Assembly (NCBI RefSeq): GCF_900156915.1
Contig: NZ_LT732535.1
Coordinates: 3,733,079 to 3,797,078, forward strand
Direction: 5' to 3'
Source of the DNA: Sediminibacillus massiliensis
GTDB lineage: Bacteria; Bacillota; Bacilli; Bacillales; Amphibacillaceae
DNA: 64,000 nucleotides
Within the stretch, counting starts at the first letter, position 1, and the number at the start of each line of letters is the position of its first letter. A program made the position numbers and the translations under genes. Under the pieces are notes generated by a model that saw nothing but the letters and a program-made list of their open reading frames with translations, was not told the origin of the DNA and searched no databases. Positions 7,765 to 16,241 of this stretch are shown piece by piece.

Positions 7765-10524
7765 ATGATGAATAATTTATCCTTTTGGAAGTCAAAAACG
7801 TTTTGGCTGATCATTCGAATAAACGTTGCTATTGTCGGTATTCTTTTTTTGCTTTTGACCATTTGTTCCCAGCTCGTCCTTTCTAATTACTCAGAAAAGC
7901 ACTATCGGACCCTTTCAGAAAATGTTACCTCCAGAATGGAACATCAAATAACTAGTCTTTTGCTGGAGTTAAAAGAATTGGGTTCATCTATTCAGCAAGA
8001 AGCCAGTGAAGAAGCGTTAAATGATTATCTGCGCAATATTGTTCAATATTCTCCCTATATAGATGGTGGGACAGTTCTTAATGATTCAGGCGACGTGGTT
8101 GGTTACTATCCGGAGAAATTAAGAGATGCCGGCAATCTGCTTGGAAGAGATTATGTACAGAAAACGATAGCCACCAAGGCCATTCACTTCAGCAATATTA
8201 TCAAAACCGGCGATCGGGAAATCATCGTCATGTCTGTGCCGATCTTGGAAAACGAGACCATAGATAGAATCGTCAACCTTTCCATTCACCTTAAAAGCAA
8301 TAATATGTTTCAGTCTATATTCAGAGGACTGGAAATCGGCGAAGGAAGTTATGCTTATGTGATAGATGACAAGGGGAATATATTGTTTCATCCGGATGAA
8401 GAAAAAATCGGCTGGGACACATCTGCTCAAACTATGACAAAATGGGCATTGCAAGGGCAAAGTGGATATGAAGAAATCACGAATGACCAGGGTGAGTCTT
8501 TTTATACCTCTTTTCAGCATGTCAGCGGCTTAGACTGGCGGATCATTACACTCGTTCCGGTCACATCCACATTTATTGCATCTATGGAATTCCAGCATGT
8601 GCTATTTCCTATCTTTTTGGTATTATCTATTGGATTGTTTTTGATCATCACCTATCAAATGCATCGGAGTCTAAAGCCATTCTCCAGCTTGTCTGCAGCA
8701 TTGGATAAAATGGGAAAGGGCAGATATCCAGAATTTATTGAGGGGACTGATGATCGCACTGAGATTGGGTCGATTATCAACAAGTTCAATCTGATGGTAA
8801 AAGAATTAAGGTTGCATAAAGAGGATATTCAACAGAAGACTAAAGAACTTAAACAAAACAGGAATTTTTTAAAGCGGATTATTAATAACAATCCTAATGG
8901 GATTTATGCGATGAATTGGTCGGGACAATATACAATCGTTAACAAAGAGTTCGCCCAGATGTTCCACCTCGACCCGGAGGAGGTCATTGGCAAGAAGGAA
9001 GAAGAGCTTAACCCCAATGATCCGGATGTCCTGAAATACTTGGAGATAAACCGCGAAGTCATCTCGACAGGTAAAGAGAAAGAAATGGAAGATTATTTTA
9101 TCGACAAGAGCGGGAAGAAGCGCTGGTATCATATTGAGAAGGTACCGATCAAGAACGGGGATGATGAGCCGCTGGTGTTGACAGTGACGACAGATATTAC
9201 TGACAGAAAATACCAGGAAGAAGTAATCAGACACCAGGCATACCATGACGACCTTACCATGCTGCCGAACCGCAAGTTGTTCTTGGAACGGTTGGAACAA
9301 GAAGTACAAGCTGCCAAAGAAGAGGAATATTCGTTTGCGTTGATATTCCTTGATTTGGACCGGTTTAAATATATTAATGACAGTTTTGGCCATGATGCAG
9401 GGGACAAACTGTTGAGGATGGCGGGTGAACGTCTTACAGGATTGCTTCCAGATTCCAATACGGTTTACCGGCTGGGGGGAGATGAATTCACTGTGCTTAT
9501 CCCGAGATTGAACAATCGAAAGGAAGTCGCGCTGCTCTCCAAAGATATCCTGACTGAATTATCCGATCCGTACGAGATGGAGGATTATAAATTTATCAGT
9601 ACTGCAAGTATTGGAATAAGTATCTTTCCGAATGACGACACGGATGCAGATTCATTAGTCAAACATGCAGATATCGCTATGTATAAGGCTAAGGAACAAG
9701 GGAAGAACACCTTTCGTTTTTACACTTCCGACATGGAAACAGAACTGGAGTCCAAACTGAGGCTGGAAATGGATTTATACCAGGCATTGGAAAAAGATCA
9801 ACTGTTTGTTCAATATCAGCCTATCGTGAGCACGGAAAACGGAAGCATATCCGGCATGGAGGCTTTGTTGCGCTGGGAGCATCCGGAACTAGGGTTAATA
9901 TCACCTGCCAAATTCATTCCGATTGCAGAAGAAACAGGTTTGATTCACACGCTGGGTGAATGGGTCCTGAGAAATGCATGCAGGCACCAGAAAGAACTGG
10001 AAAGGACCGGAGTTACTCCAATAAAGATAGCTGTTAATTTATCACCAGTTCAGTTGAAAGATCGTCGCATTATTGAAATAGTCAAGGATGTATTGGCAGA
10101 AACCGGAGTGAAGCCGGAGTATTTAGAACTTGAAATCACTGAATCAACCGTAATGGAAAACAGTCGTAAAGTGATCAAGCTGTTGAAGCAGTTGCGAAAA
10201 ATCGGTGTCCGGATAGCAATGGACGATTTCGGAACTGGCTATTCTTCTCTGAATCTGTTAAAAAGCCTGCCAATCGATACATTGAAAGTCGATCGCTCTT
10301 TTGTCGAGCATTTATTGGAAAAAGAGGTGGAAGACGTCATCTTGAATGCAGTGTTCGATATAGCTGAAAAAATGAAACTTACCGTCATCGCAGAAGGAAT
10401 CGAAACAGATGAGCAATATGCCTATCTTAAAGAAAAATATTGTCATCATGTCCAAGGTTTTTTATTCAGTCAGCCGTTGGCAGATAAACAATTCATTGAG
10501 TACGTGAAAGGGAATGCTGCATAG
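7765..10524 (+). CDS. Membrane c-di-GMP signalling protein: dCACHE-HAMP-PAS-GGDEF-EAL
   Basis: 919 residues. TM1 is at about 13-35, then an extracytoplasmic dCACHE-like sensor (about 40-270) and TM2 near 275-297. HAMP is at about 298-350 and PAS at about 365-480. The GGDEF domain has an intact RLGGDEF active site, and the EAL domain has EALLRW, EITES, DDFGTGYSSL and VIAEGIE. Both catalytic centres look complete, so it may make and break c-di-GMP depending on signal. No RxxD inhibitory site precedes GGDEF. It sits between the receptor and cheR, tying c-di-GMP turnover to chemosensing. The ligand of the CACHE domain is unknown. Confidence 0.93.
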   Translation: MMNNLSFWKSKTFWLIIRINVAIVGILFLLLTICSQLVLSNYSEKHYRTLSENVTSRMEHQITSLLLELKELGSSIQQEASEEALNDYLRNIVQYSPYIDGGTVLNDSGDVVGYYPEKLRDAGNLLGRDYVQKTIATKAIHFSNIIKTGDREIIVMSVPILENETIDRIVNLSIHLKSNNMFQSIFRGLEIGEGSYAYVIDDKGNILFHPDEEKIGWDTSAQTMTKWALQGQSGYEEITNDQGESFYTSFQHVSGLDWRIITLVPVTSTFIASMEFQHVLFPIFLVLSIGLFLIITYQMHRSLKPFSSLSAALDKMGKGRYPEFIEGTDDRTEIGSIINKFNLMVKELRLHKEDIQQKTKELKQNRNFLKRIINNNPNGIYAMNWSGQYTIVNKEFAQMFHLDPEEVIGKKEEELNPNDPDVLKYLEINREVISTGKEKEMEDYFIDKSGKKRWYHIEKVPIKNGDDEPLVLTVTTDITDRKYQEEVIRHQAYHDDLTMLPNRKLFLERLEQEVQAAKEEEYSFALIFLDLDRFKYINDSFGHDAGDKLLRMAGERLTGLLPDSNTVYRLGGDEFTVLIPRLNNRKEVALLSKDILTELSDPYEMEDYKFISTASIGISIFPNDDTDADSLVKHADIAMYKAKEQGKNTFRFYTSDMETELESKLRLEMDLYQALEKDQLFVQYQPIVSTENGSISGMEALLRWEHPELGLISPAKFIPIAEETGLIHTLGEWVLRNACRHQKELERTGVTPIKIAVNLSPVQLKDRRIIEIVKDVLAETGVKPEYLELEITESTVMENSRKVIKLLKQLRKIGVRIAMDDFGTGYSSLNLLKSLPIDTLKVDRSFVEHLLEKEVEDVILNAVFDIAEKMKLTVIAEGIETDEQYAYLKEKYCHHVQGFLFSQPLADKQFIEYVKGNAA

Positions 10525-10568
10525 CTGTGTTAGGAAAAATTCATTTGTCAGAAGCGGAGAAGATAGAC

Positions 10569-11342
10569 ATGGATAATGATTATCAGTTTTTTATAGACAA
10601 GGTGAAAAAGAAAACAAGGATAGATTTGTCTCAATACAAGGAAAAGCAAATGAAACGGAGGCTTACATCACTAAGCGTCAAAAATGGATTTTCCTCTTTG
10701 AAATCTTTCTATGAGCAGATGGAAAAAGACAAGGCACTGATGGACAAGTTCCTTTCTCATATGACGATTAATGTATCGGAATTTTACCGGAACAGGAGGC
10801 AGTGGGATATTTTGGCTAAAGATATTCTGCCATCGATGACGGAGAATCAAAAAAACATCAAAATATGGAGTGCCGCCTGCTCGACAGGTGAGGAGCCCTA
10901 TTCTCTTGCGACCCTGTTACATCCTTACAAAAAAAGTATCGCTGTTTCTTTAATGGCTACAGATATTGATTCGATGGTTCTGGAACAGGCAAAGCTCGGT
11001 CTTTATTCCGAGAAGTCTTTAAAAGAATTGAGGAAAGAAGAAGTAGACAGGTACTTTATCAATAGCGGAAGTTCGTATCAAATCGATTCAAAATATAAGC
11101 AGATGGTTTCTTTCAAGAAACATGACTTGTTGGAAGGTACTTATGGAACCGATTTTGATTTAATTGTCTGCCGGAATGTCCTGATTTATTTTACGGAAGA
11201 AGCGAAGGAAAAGGTCTTCCGCAAGTTCAGTGATTCCTTGAGAAAAGGCGGTATCTTATTTTTAGGAACGACAGAACGTATTAACAATCCCCAACAATAC
11301 GGCCTTAAACCGATTCAATCCTTTTTCTTTGAAAAAGTATAA
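10569..11342 (+). CDS. cheR: Chemotaxis receptor methyltransferase CheR
   Basis: About 257 residues. The N-terminal helical CheR domain contains YKEKQMKRRLTSL and MTINVSEFYRN, and the SAM-binding domain contains IWSAACSTGEEPYSLA and DLIVCRNVLIYF. It methylates glutamates of MCPs using S-adenosylmethionine. An in-frame GTG at 10527 gives a longer version, but GCGGAGAAG at 10555-10563 precedes the ATG at 10569, which also aligns with the usual start. No CheB or CheD gene is present in the window, so the demethylation partner must be elsewhere. A terminator follows. Confidence 0.92.
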   Translation: MDNDYQFFIDKVKKKTRIDLSQYKEKQMKRRLTSLSVKNGFSSLKSFYEQMEKDKALMDKFLSHMTINVSEFYRNRRQWDILAKDILPSMTENQKNIKIWSAACSTGEEPYSLATLLHPYKKSIAVSLMATDIDSMVLEQAKLGLYSEKSLKELRKEEVDRYFINSGSSYQIDSKYKQMVSFKKHDLLEGTYGTDFDLIVCRNVLIYFTEEAKEKVFRKFSDSLRKGGILFLGTTERINNPQQYGLKPIQSFFFEKV

Positions 11343-11357
11343 TACCTTTATAACGGG

Positions 11358-11395
11358 AAAAACACGCTTCTATTGGAAAGGGAAGCGTGTTTTTG
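11358..11395 (+). terminator. Terminator after cheR
   Basis: AAAACACGCTTC pairs with GAAGCGTGTTTT across an 11-base loop, ending in T. It closes the chemotaxis/c-di-GMP block. Confidence 0.85.
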
Positions 11396-11449
11396 GTGTT
11401 CGGGAAGTTCTGATAGAAAATATGATGTTGGCTAAGGAAGAGTAATTTC

Positions 11450-11478
11450 ATAAAAATAAGTGCCTTTATCAGGCACTC
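11450..11478 (-). terminator. Terminator of the 38-residue membrane peptide gene
   Basis: AGTGCCT and AGGCACT form a 7-pair stem with a 5-base loop. On the minus strand it is followed by TTATTTTTAT. It overlaps the stop codon of the small gene at 11469. Confidence 0.65.
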
Positions 11479-11585
11479 CATATATTCCTGAAAATATTTA
11501 TCCATCCAAAAATCGATACCCATAACGGAAAACTGAGAAGCACGGCCCATCGAAGTCCTGTAATGAAATCATTCTCTTTAAACAA
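11469..11585 (-). CDS. Small membrane protein, 38 residues, unknown function
   Basis: Found by reading the minus strand between cheR and cidR. A perfect AAAGGAGGT at 11593-11601 lies 8 bases from a TTG start at 11585. The product starts MFKENDFITGLRW, then a single strongly hydrophobic, Trp-rich helix (about residues 13-33), and ends NIWSA. The stop codon sits in a terminator hairpin. Strong RBS, membrane-helix composition and a terminator directly at the end together support a real gene. It is divergent to cidR. I do not recognise the family. Confidence 0.6.
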   Translation of the reverse strand: MFKENDFITGLRWAVLLSFPLWVSIFGWINIFRNIWSA

Positions 11586-11786
11586 TGGGAAGACCTCCTT
11601 TAGTAGAAGCCAGACTTTTCGCCTTTATGGTTGTATTCACATGTTGACCAATTTTAAAACCTTGTTAAGTTATTCTTCTTTTGGTTTTGAAAACCCTTTC
11701 AATAAACCAACTTTTTTAGAAACTTGTTTGTTGGGGATTCTTTCATTTAACTGTCTCTGGGTTATACTAGTCTCGGAGGTGTTAAC

Positions 11787-12659
11787 TTGGAATTACGGCA
11801 ATTACAATATTTTTTAAAGGTAGGTAAGCTTAGGAGTATTACCAAAGCAGCTGAGGCCCTGCACATTTCGCAGCCTGCTCTCAGTAAAATGATAAAAAGT
11901 CTGGAAGAAGAATTAGGAATGACATTGATCATCCGTTCTCATAAGACAAGTGAGTTGACAGATGCAGGAAAAATCGTAATGGAACATGCCCAAAAAGTGT
12001 TCGCCCAGCTGGACGAAATGTCGACGGCACTGAATGACATGACAGAACTAAAAAGAGGATCAATTGATATAGGGCTGCCCCCGATTATAGGCAGCTTGTA
12101 CTTTCCTTATGTTATCTCTCAATTTCACAAACAATATCCGAATGTCTCGATGACCATTACCGAATACGGCGGGGCCAAAGTGGTGACAAGTGTGGAAGAA
12201 GGCGAGCTCGATTTAGGGGTTGCCGTCCTGCCAGTTAATACAGAACTGTTTGATATATATCCGATAGTCGAGGAAGAAATGAAGGTAATCGTCCATCATG
12301 AACATCCCCTTGCCAATGAAAAGTCTGTCCATTACAAACAATTGAGACATGAAGAATTCATCTTTTATCATGAGGATTTTGCTCTCCATGATATTATGTG
12401 GAAAAATTTCATAAGAGAAGGCTTCGAACCGAAGATATTATTTAAAAGCTCTCAATGGGATTTTATGTCCGAAATGGTGGCAGCAAATCTAGGCATTACG
12501 ATTTTGCCTGAGTCCATATGCAGCAAAGTTCAAAATGATCAAGTGAGAATAATCGATCTAAAACCGAAAACACCCTGGAATCTAGCTATTATCACCAAAA
12601 AGGGCCGGTATCTATCTTTTGCTGGAAGAGAGTTTATCCAATTCATCCACCAAACATAA
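11787..12659 (+). CDS. cidR: LysR-family regulator CidR (YwbI type)
   Basis: 290 residues. The N-terminal winged helix-turn-helix contains SITKAAEALHISQPALSKMI, and the C-terminal effector domain is the periplasmic-binding-like fold of LysR proteins. It starts with TTG at 11787 behind CGGAGGTG, giving MELRQLQYFLKV, the standard LysR opening. It is immediately upstream of cidAB in the same direction, as in Bacillus ywbI-ywbH-ywbG, so it probably activates those genes in response to a small acid such as acetate or pyruvate (knowledge of the CidR group, not seen here). A matching operator palindrome overlaps its stop codon. Confidence 0.88.
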   Translation: MELRQLQYFLKVGKLRSITKAAEALHISQPALSKMIKSLEEELGMTLIIRSHKTSELTDAGKIVMEHAQKVFAQLDEMSTALNDMTELKRGSIDIGLPPIIGSLYFPYVISQFHKQYPNVSMTITEYGGAKVVTSVEEGELDLGVAVLPVNTELFDIYPIVEEEMKVIVHHEHPLANEKSVHYKQLRHEEFIFYHEDFALHDIMWKNFIREGFEPKILFKSSQWDFMSEMVAANLGITILPESICSKVQNDQVRIIDLKPKTPWNLAIITKKGRYLSFAGREFIQFIHQT

Positions 12660-12670
12660 CTAAAAGTTAT
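12656..12670. promoter_or_regulatory. Candidate CidR (LysR-type) operator
   Basis: ATAACTAAAAGTTAT is a perfect 6-3-6 inverted repeat containing the LysR box pattern T-N11-A. It overlaps the cidR stop codon and lies about 120 bases upstream of cidA, the usual place for an activator site. The 130 bases between cidR and cidA otherwise hold no clear feature. Confidence 0.6.
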
Positions 12671-12789
12671 GGAAGTTATAATAAATATGTATTTTACGAA
12701 TGGTGTTGAGGCTAGTAAAATGAGTTCATACAGAAATCTGATAAACCTCAAGAAGCTTTGCTGTTTCCTGTATGGGAAGGAGTTTTTCG

Positions 12790-13158
12790 ATGAAAGTATT
12801 GACCATTTTACTACAAATATTGTTTATTCATATATTTTTACTATTGGGCGCCGGAGTAAAGGCCCTGATATCGATTCCGATACCAGCTTCTATGATAGGG
12901 TTGGTATTTCTTTTTCTTTCCTTGCGTTTGGGCATCGTCAAATTGGAATGGGTGGAGCAAGGCGGAAATTGGTTATTGGCCGAGCTGCTGCTTTTCTTTG
13001 TTCCTTCCGCAGTCGGGATTGTCAACTACGACGAAATTTTAAGCTGGCAGGGAATCGAGATGCTGTTATTGATCGGCATCAGCACATTTATCGTGATGGG
13101 TTCCACGGCATATATTGCTGATAAGTTTTCAAAGAAGAATGGAAGTGAGGTTCATTGA
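12790..13158 (+). CDS. cidA: Holin-like protein CidA
   Basis: About 122 residues with four predicted membrane helices, of the CidA/LrgA family that affects murein hydrolase activity, cell death or organic acid export together with CidB/LrgB. The family core FFVPSAVGIVNY is present, preceded by IPIPASMIGLV. GGAAGGAG at 12775-12782 supports the ATG at 12790 over the in-frame ATG at 12772. The stop codon TGA overlaps the start of cidB by 4 bases. Confidence 0.88.
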   Translation: MKVLTILLQILFIHIFLLLGAGVKALISIPIPASMIGLVFLFLSLRLGIVKLEWVEQGGNWLLAELLLFFVPSAVGIVNYDEILSWQGIEMLLLIGISTFIVMGSTAYIADKFSKKNGSEVH

Positions 13159-13841
13159 GCGCACTTCTTTTTACGGTAATCACTTATATACTATACCGAT
13201 TAGCCAAATTAGGTTATATTAAATTACCATTTCCCTTGTTTCATCCATTGTTGTTAACACCGATGCTTATCATCCTGCTCATCAGCTTGGTTCACGTGCC
13301 TGCCAACCAGTATTTGGACGGTTCACAGTTCTTGACCCATATGCTGGGTCCGGCAACAATTGCTTTTGCGATTCCGATTTACAAGCATTTGCCCATTTTG
13401 AAAAAGTATATTGGAACTATTTTGATCAGCATAACAACTGGAACGTTGGTGGCGATTGTCTCCTCATTTGCCTTATCCCTTTTGTTTCACTTAACTCCCA
13501 ACTTTCTAGTAAGTGTGCTTCCAAGATCCATTACCACTCCGATTGCCATAGAAGTTTCCAAAGACATTGGCGGTCTACCGACATTGACCACAGTTTTTGT
13601 TATTATAACAGGAATTATCGGAGGAATAATCGGGCCGTCTGTGATCAAAGGATTATCGATCAAATCACCGATAGCGAAAGGACTTGCCCTTGGAACAAGC
13701 GCACACGGAGTTGGCACCAACAAGGCAATGGAATATGGGGAACAAGAAGCAACATTTTCAACGCTGGCCATGATATTTGCAGCGTGTATCACCATCCTCT
13801 GGGGGAAATTGCTGATACCGTGGCTCGTAGGATTGGTCTGA
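13155..13841 (+). CDS. cidB: CidB/LrgB family membrane protein
   Basis: A 228-residue, multi-spanning membrane protein, partner of CidA. The conserved family stretch RSITTPIAIEVSKDIGG, the GIIGGIIGP segment and KGLALGTSAHGVGTNKA are clear. It starts with TTG at 13155 overlapping the cidA stop (RBS GTGAGGT), so the two are translationally coupled. In related Bacillus systems the pair moves pyruvate-type acids or modulates autolysis; which applies here cannot be told from sequence. A strong terminator follows. Confidence 0.9.
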   Translation: MSALLFTVITYILYRLAKLGYIKLPFPLFHPLLLTPMLIILLISLVHVPANQYLDGSQFLTHMLGPATIAFAIPIYKHLPILKKYIGTILISITTGTLVAIVSSFALSLLFHLTPNFLVSVLPRSITTPIAIEVSKDIGGLPTLTTVFVIITGIIGGIIGPSVIKGLSIKSPIAKGLALGTSAHGVGTNKAMEYGEQEATFSTLAMIFAACITILWGKLLIPWLVGLV

Positions 13842-13850
13842 TTATCAGCA

Positions 13851-13887
13851 GAAAGCAGTTTCCACAGGGAAACTGCTTTCTTTTTAT
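13851..13887 (+). terminator. Terminator after cidB
   Basis: GAAAGCAGTTT pairs with GAAACTGCTTTC and is followed by TTTTTATTT. Confidence 0.88.
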
Positions 13888-13910
13888 TTCATAGCTGATG
13901 TAAGCTATCC

Positions 13911-13938
13911 TTTCAATAAACTGAAAATATTGTATAAT
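13911..13938 (+). promoter_or_regulatory. Sigma-A promoter of the phosphofructokinase-like gene
   Basis: TTTCAA at 13911-13916 and a perfect TATAAT at 13933-13938 are separated by 16 bases. Transcription would start near 13945, 30 bases before the ATG at 13975. Confidence 0.6.
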
Positions 13939-13974
13939 GAAGGAAGAAATCATCTTGAAGCGAGGTTCACACAT

Positions 13975-14850
13975 ATGAAGCTAGGAATAATTAATTTTGA
14001 AATGGCCCCAGCTGGTCTGAATCAATTGCTCCACAAGTTAATTAGTGATCTATCGGTAAAACATTCACTATCAGGTATTACCATTGATCCGGTAAGACAG
14101 CAGTCATTAGAAAAGGAACTAGACAAGGAATTGTTGGAGAACTTTCCATTTCACTATCCAAGTCTTCTTCAGGTTTCATACATATCAGAAGATCCTGATG
14201 ATTATCAGTTAATGGCAGATTATGATGCTGTGATAGTTTTTGGAACAGGACAGGCCGTCGAGTCATTGAAACAAGTGAAAGCCCGGTTTCAACGGACTTC
14301 TTTCCTGTTTGTACCTTTTTCTATTTACAATAATCTGGAAGAAACGGATCTCTCGCTCGGTTATGACACAGCTTTGAATTACATAATGGAAAGTATTTTC
14401 AAAATAAGAGATACCATTGATTCGTTGAAATACCCTGATCCGAGGTTGTTCGGTATTCAACTTCCAGGACACGCACCCGAGGAAATGCTCAACGAGCTTG
14501 CTGTGGCGGTAAGAGGCCACGCACTGCCGCGAGGTTATGGGGAAGAAAAGAAACAGAGCTTGGAGTCATCATTGGAAGAAGAGTTTTCTATGGGACAAAC
14601 CCATTCCTTCTTGATATTTGATGAGACATTCGAAGCGGACAACTTGCATGAGGAAGTCTTGCCAGGTCTGAAAGTGGATTGGAAATGGCATAAAGTGGAT
14701 GAAGCGCTTTGTCTGGGACCAGATCCTCAGGCTGCGGACCGGATTATTGCGATGCAATTCGCAAGACGGATTGTCGAATGGGTGGAAAAGGAAGAAGCGA
14801 CCGGTTCGCTCTATTATAAAAACAGACAAGCGGTACACAAACAAAATTAG
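13975..14850 (+). CDS. Degenerate 6-phosphofructokinase-like protein, probably not a kinase
   Basis: About 291 residues. It can be followed along the ATP-PFK fold: MAPAGLNQLL matches the APGMNAAIR helix, SIYNNLEETDLSLGYDTALNYI matches the TIDND-GTD-GYDTALN region, KIRDTIDS matches KIRDTA, and LGPDPQAADRII matches RGGSPTAFDR. The ATP-binding GGD at the N-terminus, the GGDGS loop and the catalytic TIDND aspartates are all replaced. So I infer a PFK-derived pseudoenzyme, possibly a sugar-phosphate sensor or regulator. It has its own promoter and terminator. The start at 13975 is preferred over 13930 because the latter lies within the promoter -10 region. Confidence 0.65.
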   Translation: MKLGIINFEMAPAGLNQLLHKLISDLSVKHSLSGITIDPVRQQSLEKELDKELLENFPFHYPSLLQVSYISEDPDDYQLMADYDAVIVFGTGQAVESLKQVKARFQRTSFLFVPFSIYNNLEETDLSLGYDTALNYIMESIFKIRDTIDSLKYPDPRLFGIQLPGHAPEEMLNELAVAVRGHALPRGYGEEKKQSLESSLEEEFSMGQTHSFLIFDETFEADNLHEEVLPGLKVDWKWHKVDEALCLGPDPQAADRIIAMQFARRIVEWVEKEEATGSLYYKNRQAVHKQN

Positions 14851-14860
14851 ATAGAAGGGA

Positions 14861-14890
14861 AGTAACCGGTCTGACCGGTTACTTTTTTTG
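14861..14890 (+). terminator. Terminator after the PFK-like gene
   Basis: AGTAACCGGT-CTG-ACCGGTTACT is a perfect 10-pair hairpin followed by seven T, so the gene is monocistronic. Confidence 0.9.
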
Positions 14891-14948
14891 AATTCCTTCT
14901 TATTAGACTGTACTCCAATCACATTATCAGTGGAAAGGTGAGGATTGA

Positions 14949-16241
14949 ATGAAGATTAGCGTAATAGCGGATGACTTAACAGGGGCCAGTGATAGCGGTG
15001 TCCAACTGGCAAAACGAGGGTTGAGGAGTTCTGTGCTGTTCACGCAGAACAAGCAATCAATTGATAACAAAGACGTTCTGATATTCGATACCGCTAGCAG
15101 GTCCGCTGCCCCTGAAGATGCATACAAAAAGGTGAGAGAAGTATCAGCGTTCATTCAACAAAACGTCTCGAGTCTGGTCTATAAAAAGGTTGATTCGACG
15201 ATGAGGGGAAATATCGGGCAAGAAATCAACGCCGTTTTTGATACTTTTCAGCCTGAATTTGCCATCATCGCTCCTGGATTCCCTGCCACAGGCAGACAAG
15301 TAATAAACGGTAATCTGTACGTCCATAACCATTTACTGCACGAAACCGAAGCTGCCAGAGACCCTAAGACTCCGGTTGGCACTTCGTATATTCCACAGAT
15401 AATCGAAGAACAGTCAAACAGACAAGTTGGCTTGATAACTTGTGAAAAAATCAGGTACGGTCATGATTCTATCAAAAAGAGTCTGGAAGTATTTAAAGAA
15501 ACAGGGATTCGTTATATTGTTTTTGACTCTAAAGAAGACAATGATCTTGCTGAGATTGTTAAAATAATCAAACAGACAGAGTATCAAATATTATGGGTTG
15601 GGTCTGCCGGATTATGCCAACATATCCAAAATAGGAAAGCTGGCAAGCAGACCTTAGAAATGATTCCGCTTTCAGATTCGTGTAGACCGGTGTTATTGGT
15701 TGTTGGAAGTATTAGTGCGAGGGGGAGGGTCCAGTTGGCGAATGTTCTCAGGAAACCCCATGTCAGCGGGCTGCAAGTAGACACACAAAAGTTAGTTCAA
15801 TCCCCTGAACTGCGCAACAAAGAGCTTACACTATTAAAAAAGAAAGCCGGGGATATCCTGGAAAAAGGCCACCATCCAGCCATATATTCGACTGACGACC
15901 TTGAATCGACACGAAAAATTGGTAATAAAAACGGTTATAGTAAACTGGAAACTAGTAATCTAATATCCATTTTTTTGGGCGAGTTAGCGGCCTCTATAAT
16001 AAAGGAACACGGGATAAAGCGAGTCTTCCTGACTGGGGGAGACACTGCCAGTCATGTTTTCGATCAACTCGATACCCGGGAATTTGAACTGTTGAATGAA
16101 GTGGAATCTGGAATTCCATTAGGAAAGCTGCATTATGGTTGCAATCAAAAAAGAGATTTGTATGTTATAACCAAAGCAGGGAGCTTTGGCACTGACAATG
16201 CTATGATAAAATCTGTTAAAGAGCTGGGAGGGAAAATATGA
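14949..16241 (+). CDS. dtnK: Four-carbon acid sugar kinase (DUF1537; D-threonate/D-erythronate type)
   Basis: 430 residues. The N-terminal substrate domain opens with VIADDLTGASDSGVQLAK, has KKVDSTMRGN, and PGFPATGRQ. The C-terminal nucleotide-binding domain has VGSISARG and the glycine-rich LTGGDTASHVF. These are the signatures of the DUF1537 kinases OtnK/DtnK, which phosphorylate four-carbon sugar acids at C4. The 4-base overlap with a PdxA2-like dehydrogenase points to the DtnK-PdxA2 route (D-threonate to 4-phospho-D-threonate to dihydroxyacetone phosphate). The exact substrate is inferred from context. No transporter or regulator is adjacent. Confidence 0.82.
   Translation: MKISVIADDLTGASDSGVQLAKRGLRSSVLFTQNKQSIDNKDVLIFDTASRSAAPEDAYKKVREVSAFIQQNVSSLVYKKVDSTMRGNIGQEINAVFDTFQPEFAIIAPGFPATGRQVINGNLYVHNHLLHETEAARDPKTPVGTSYIPQIIEEQSNRQVGLITCEKIRYGHDSIKKSLEVFKETGIRYIVFDSKEDNDLAEIVKIIKQTEYQILWVGSAGLCQHIQNRKAGKQTLEMIPLSDSCRPVLLVVGSISARGRVQLANVLRKPHVSGLQVDTQKLVQSPELRNKELTLLKKKAGDILEKGHHPAIYSTDDLESTRKIGNKNGYSKLETSNLISIFLGELAASIIKEHGIKRVFLTGGDTASHVFDQLDTREFELLNEVESGIPLGKLHYGCNQKRDLYVITKAGSFGTDNAMIKSVKELGGKI

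Noticed and set aside
11563-11817. 84-residue plus-strand frame before cidR
   Set aside because: It overlaps the cidR start out of frame and runs antisense to the RBS and upstream region of the small minus-strand gene. No RBS.
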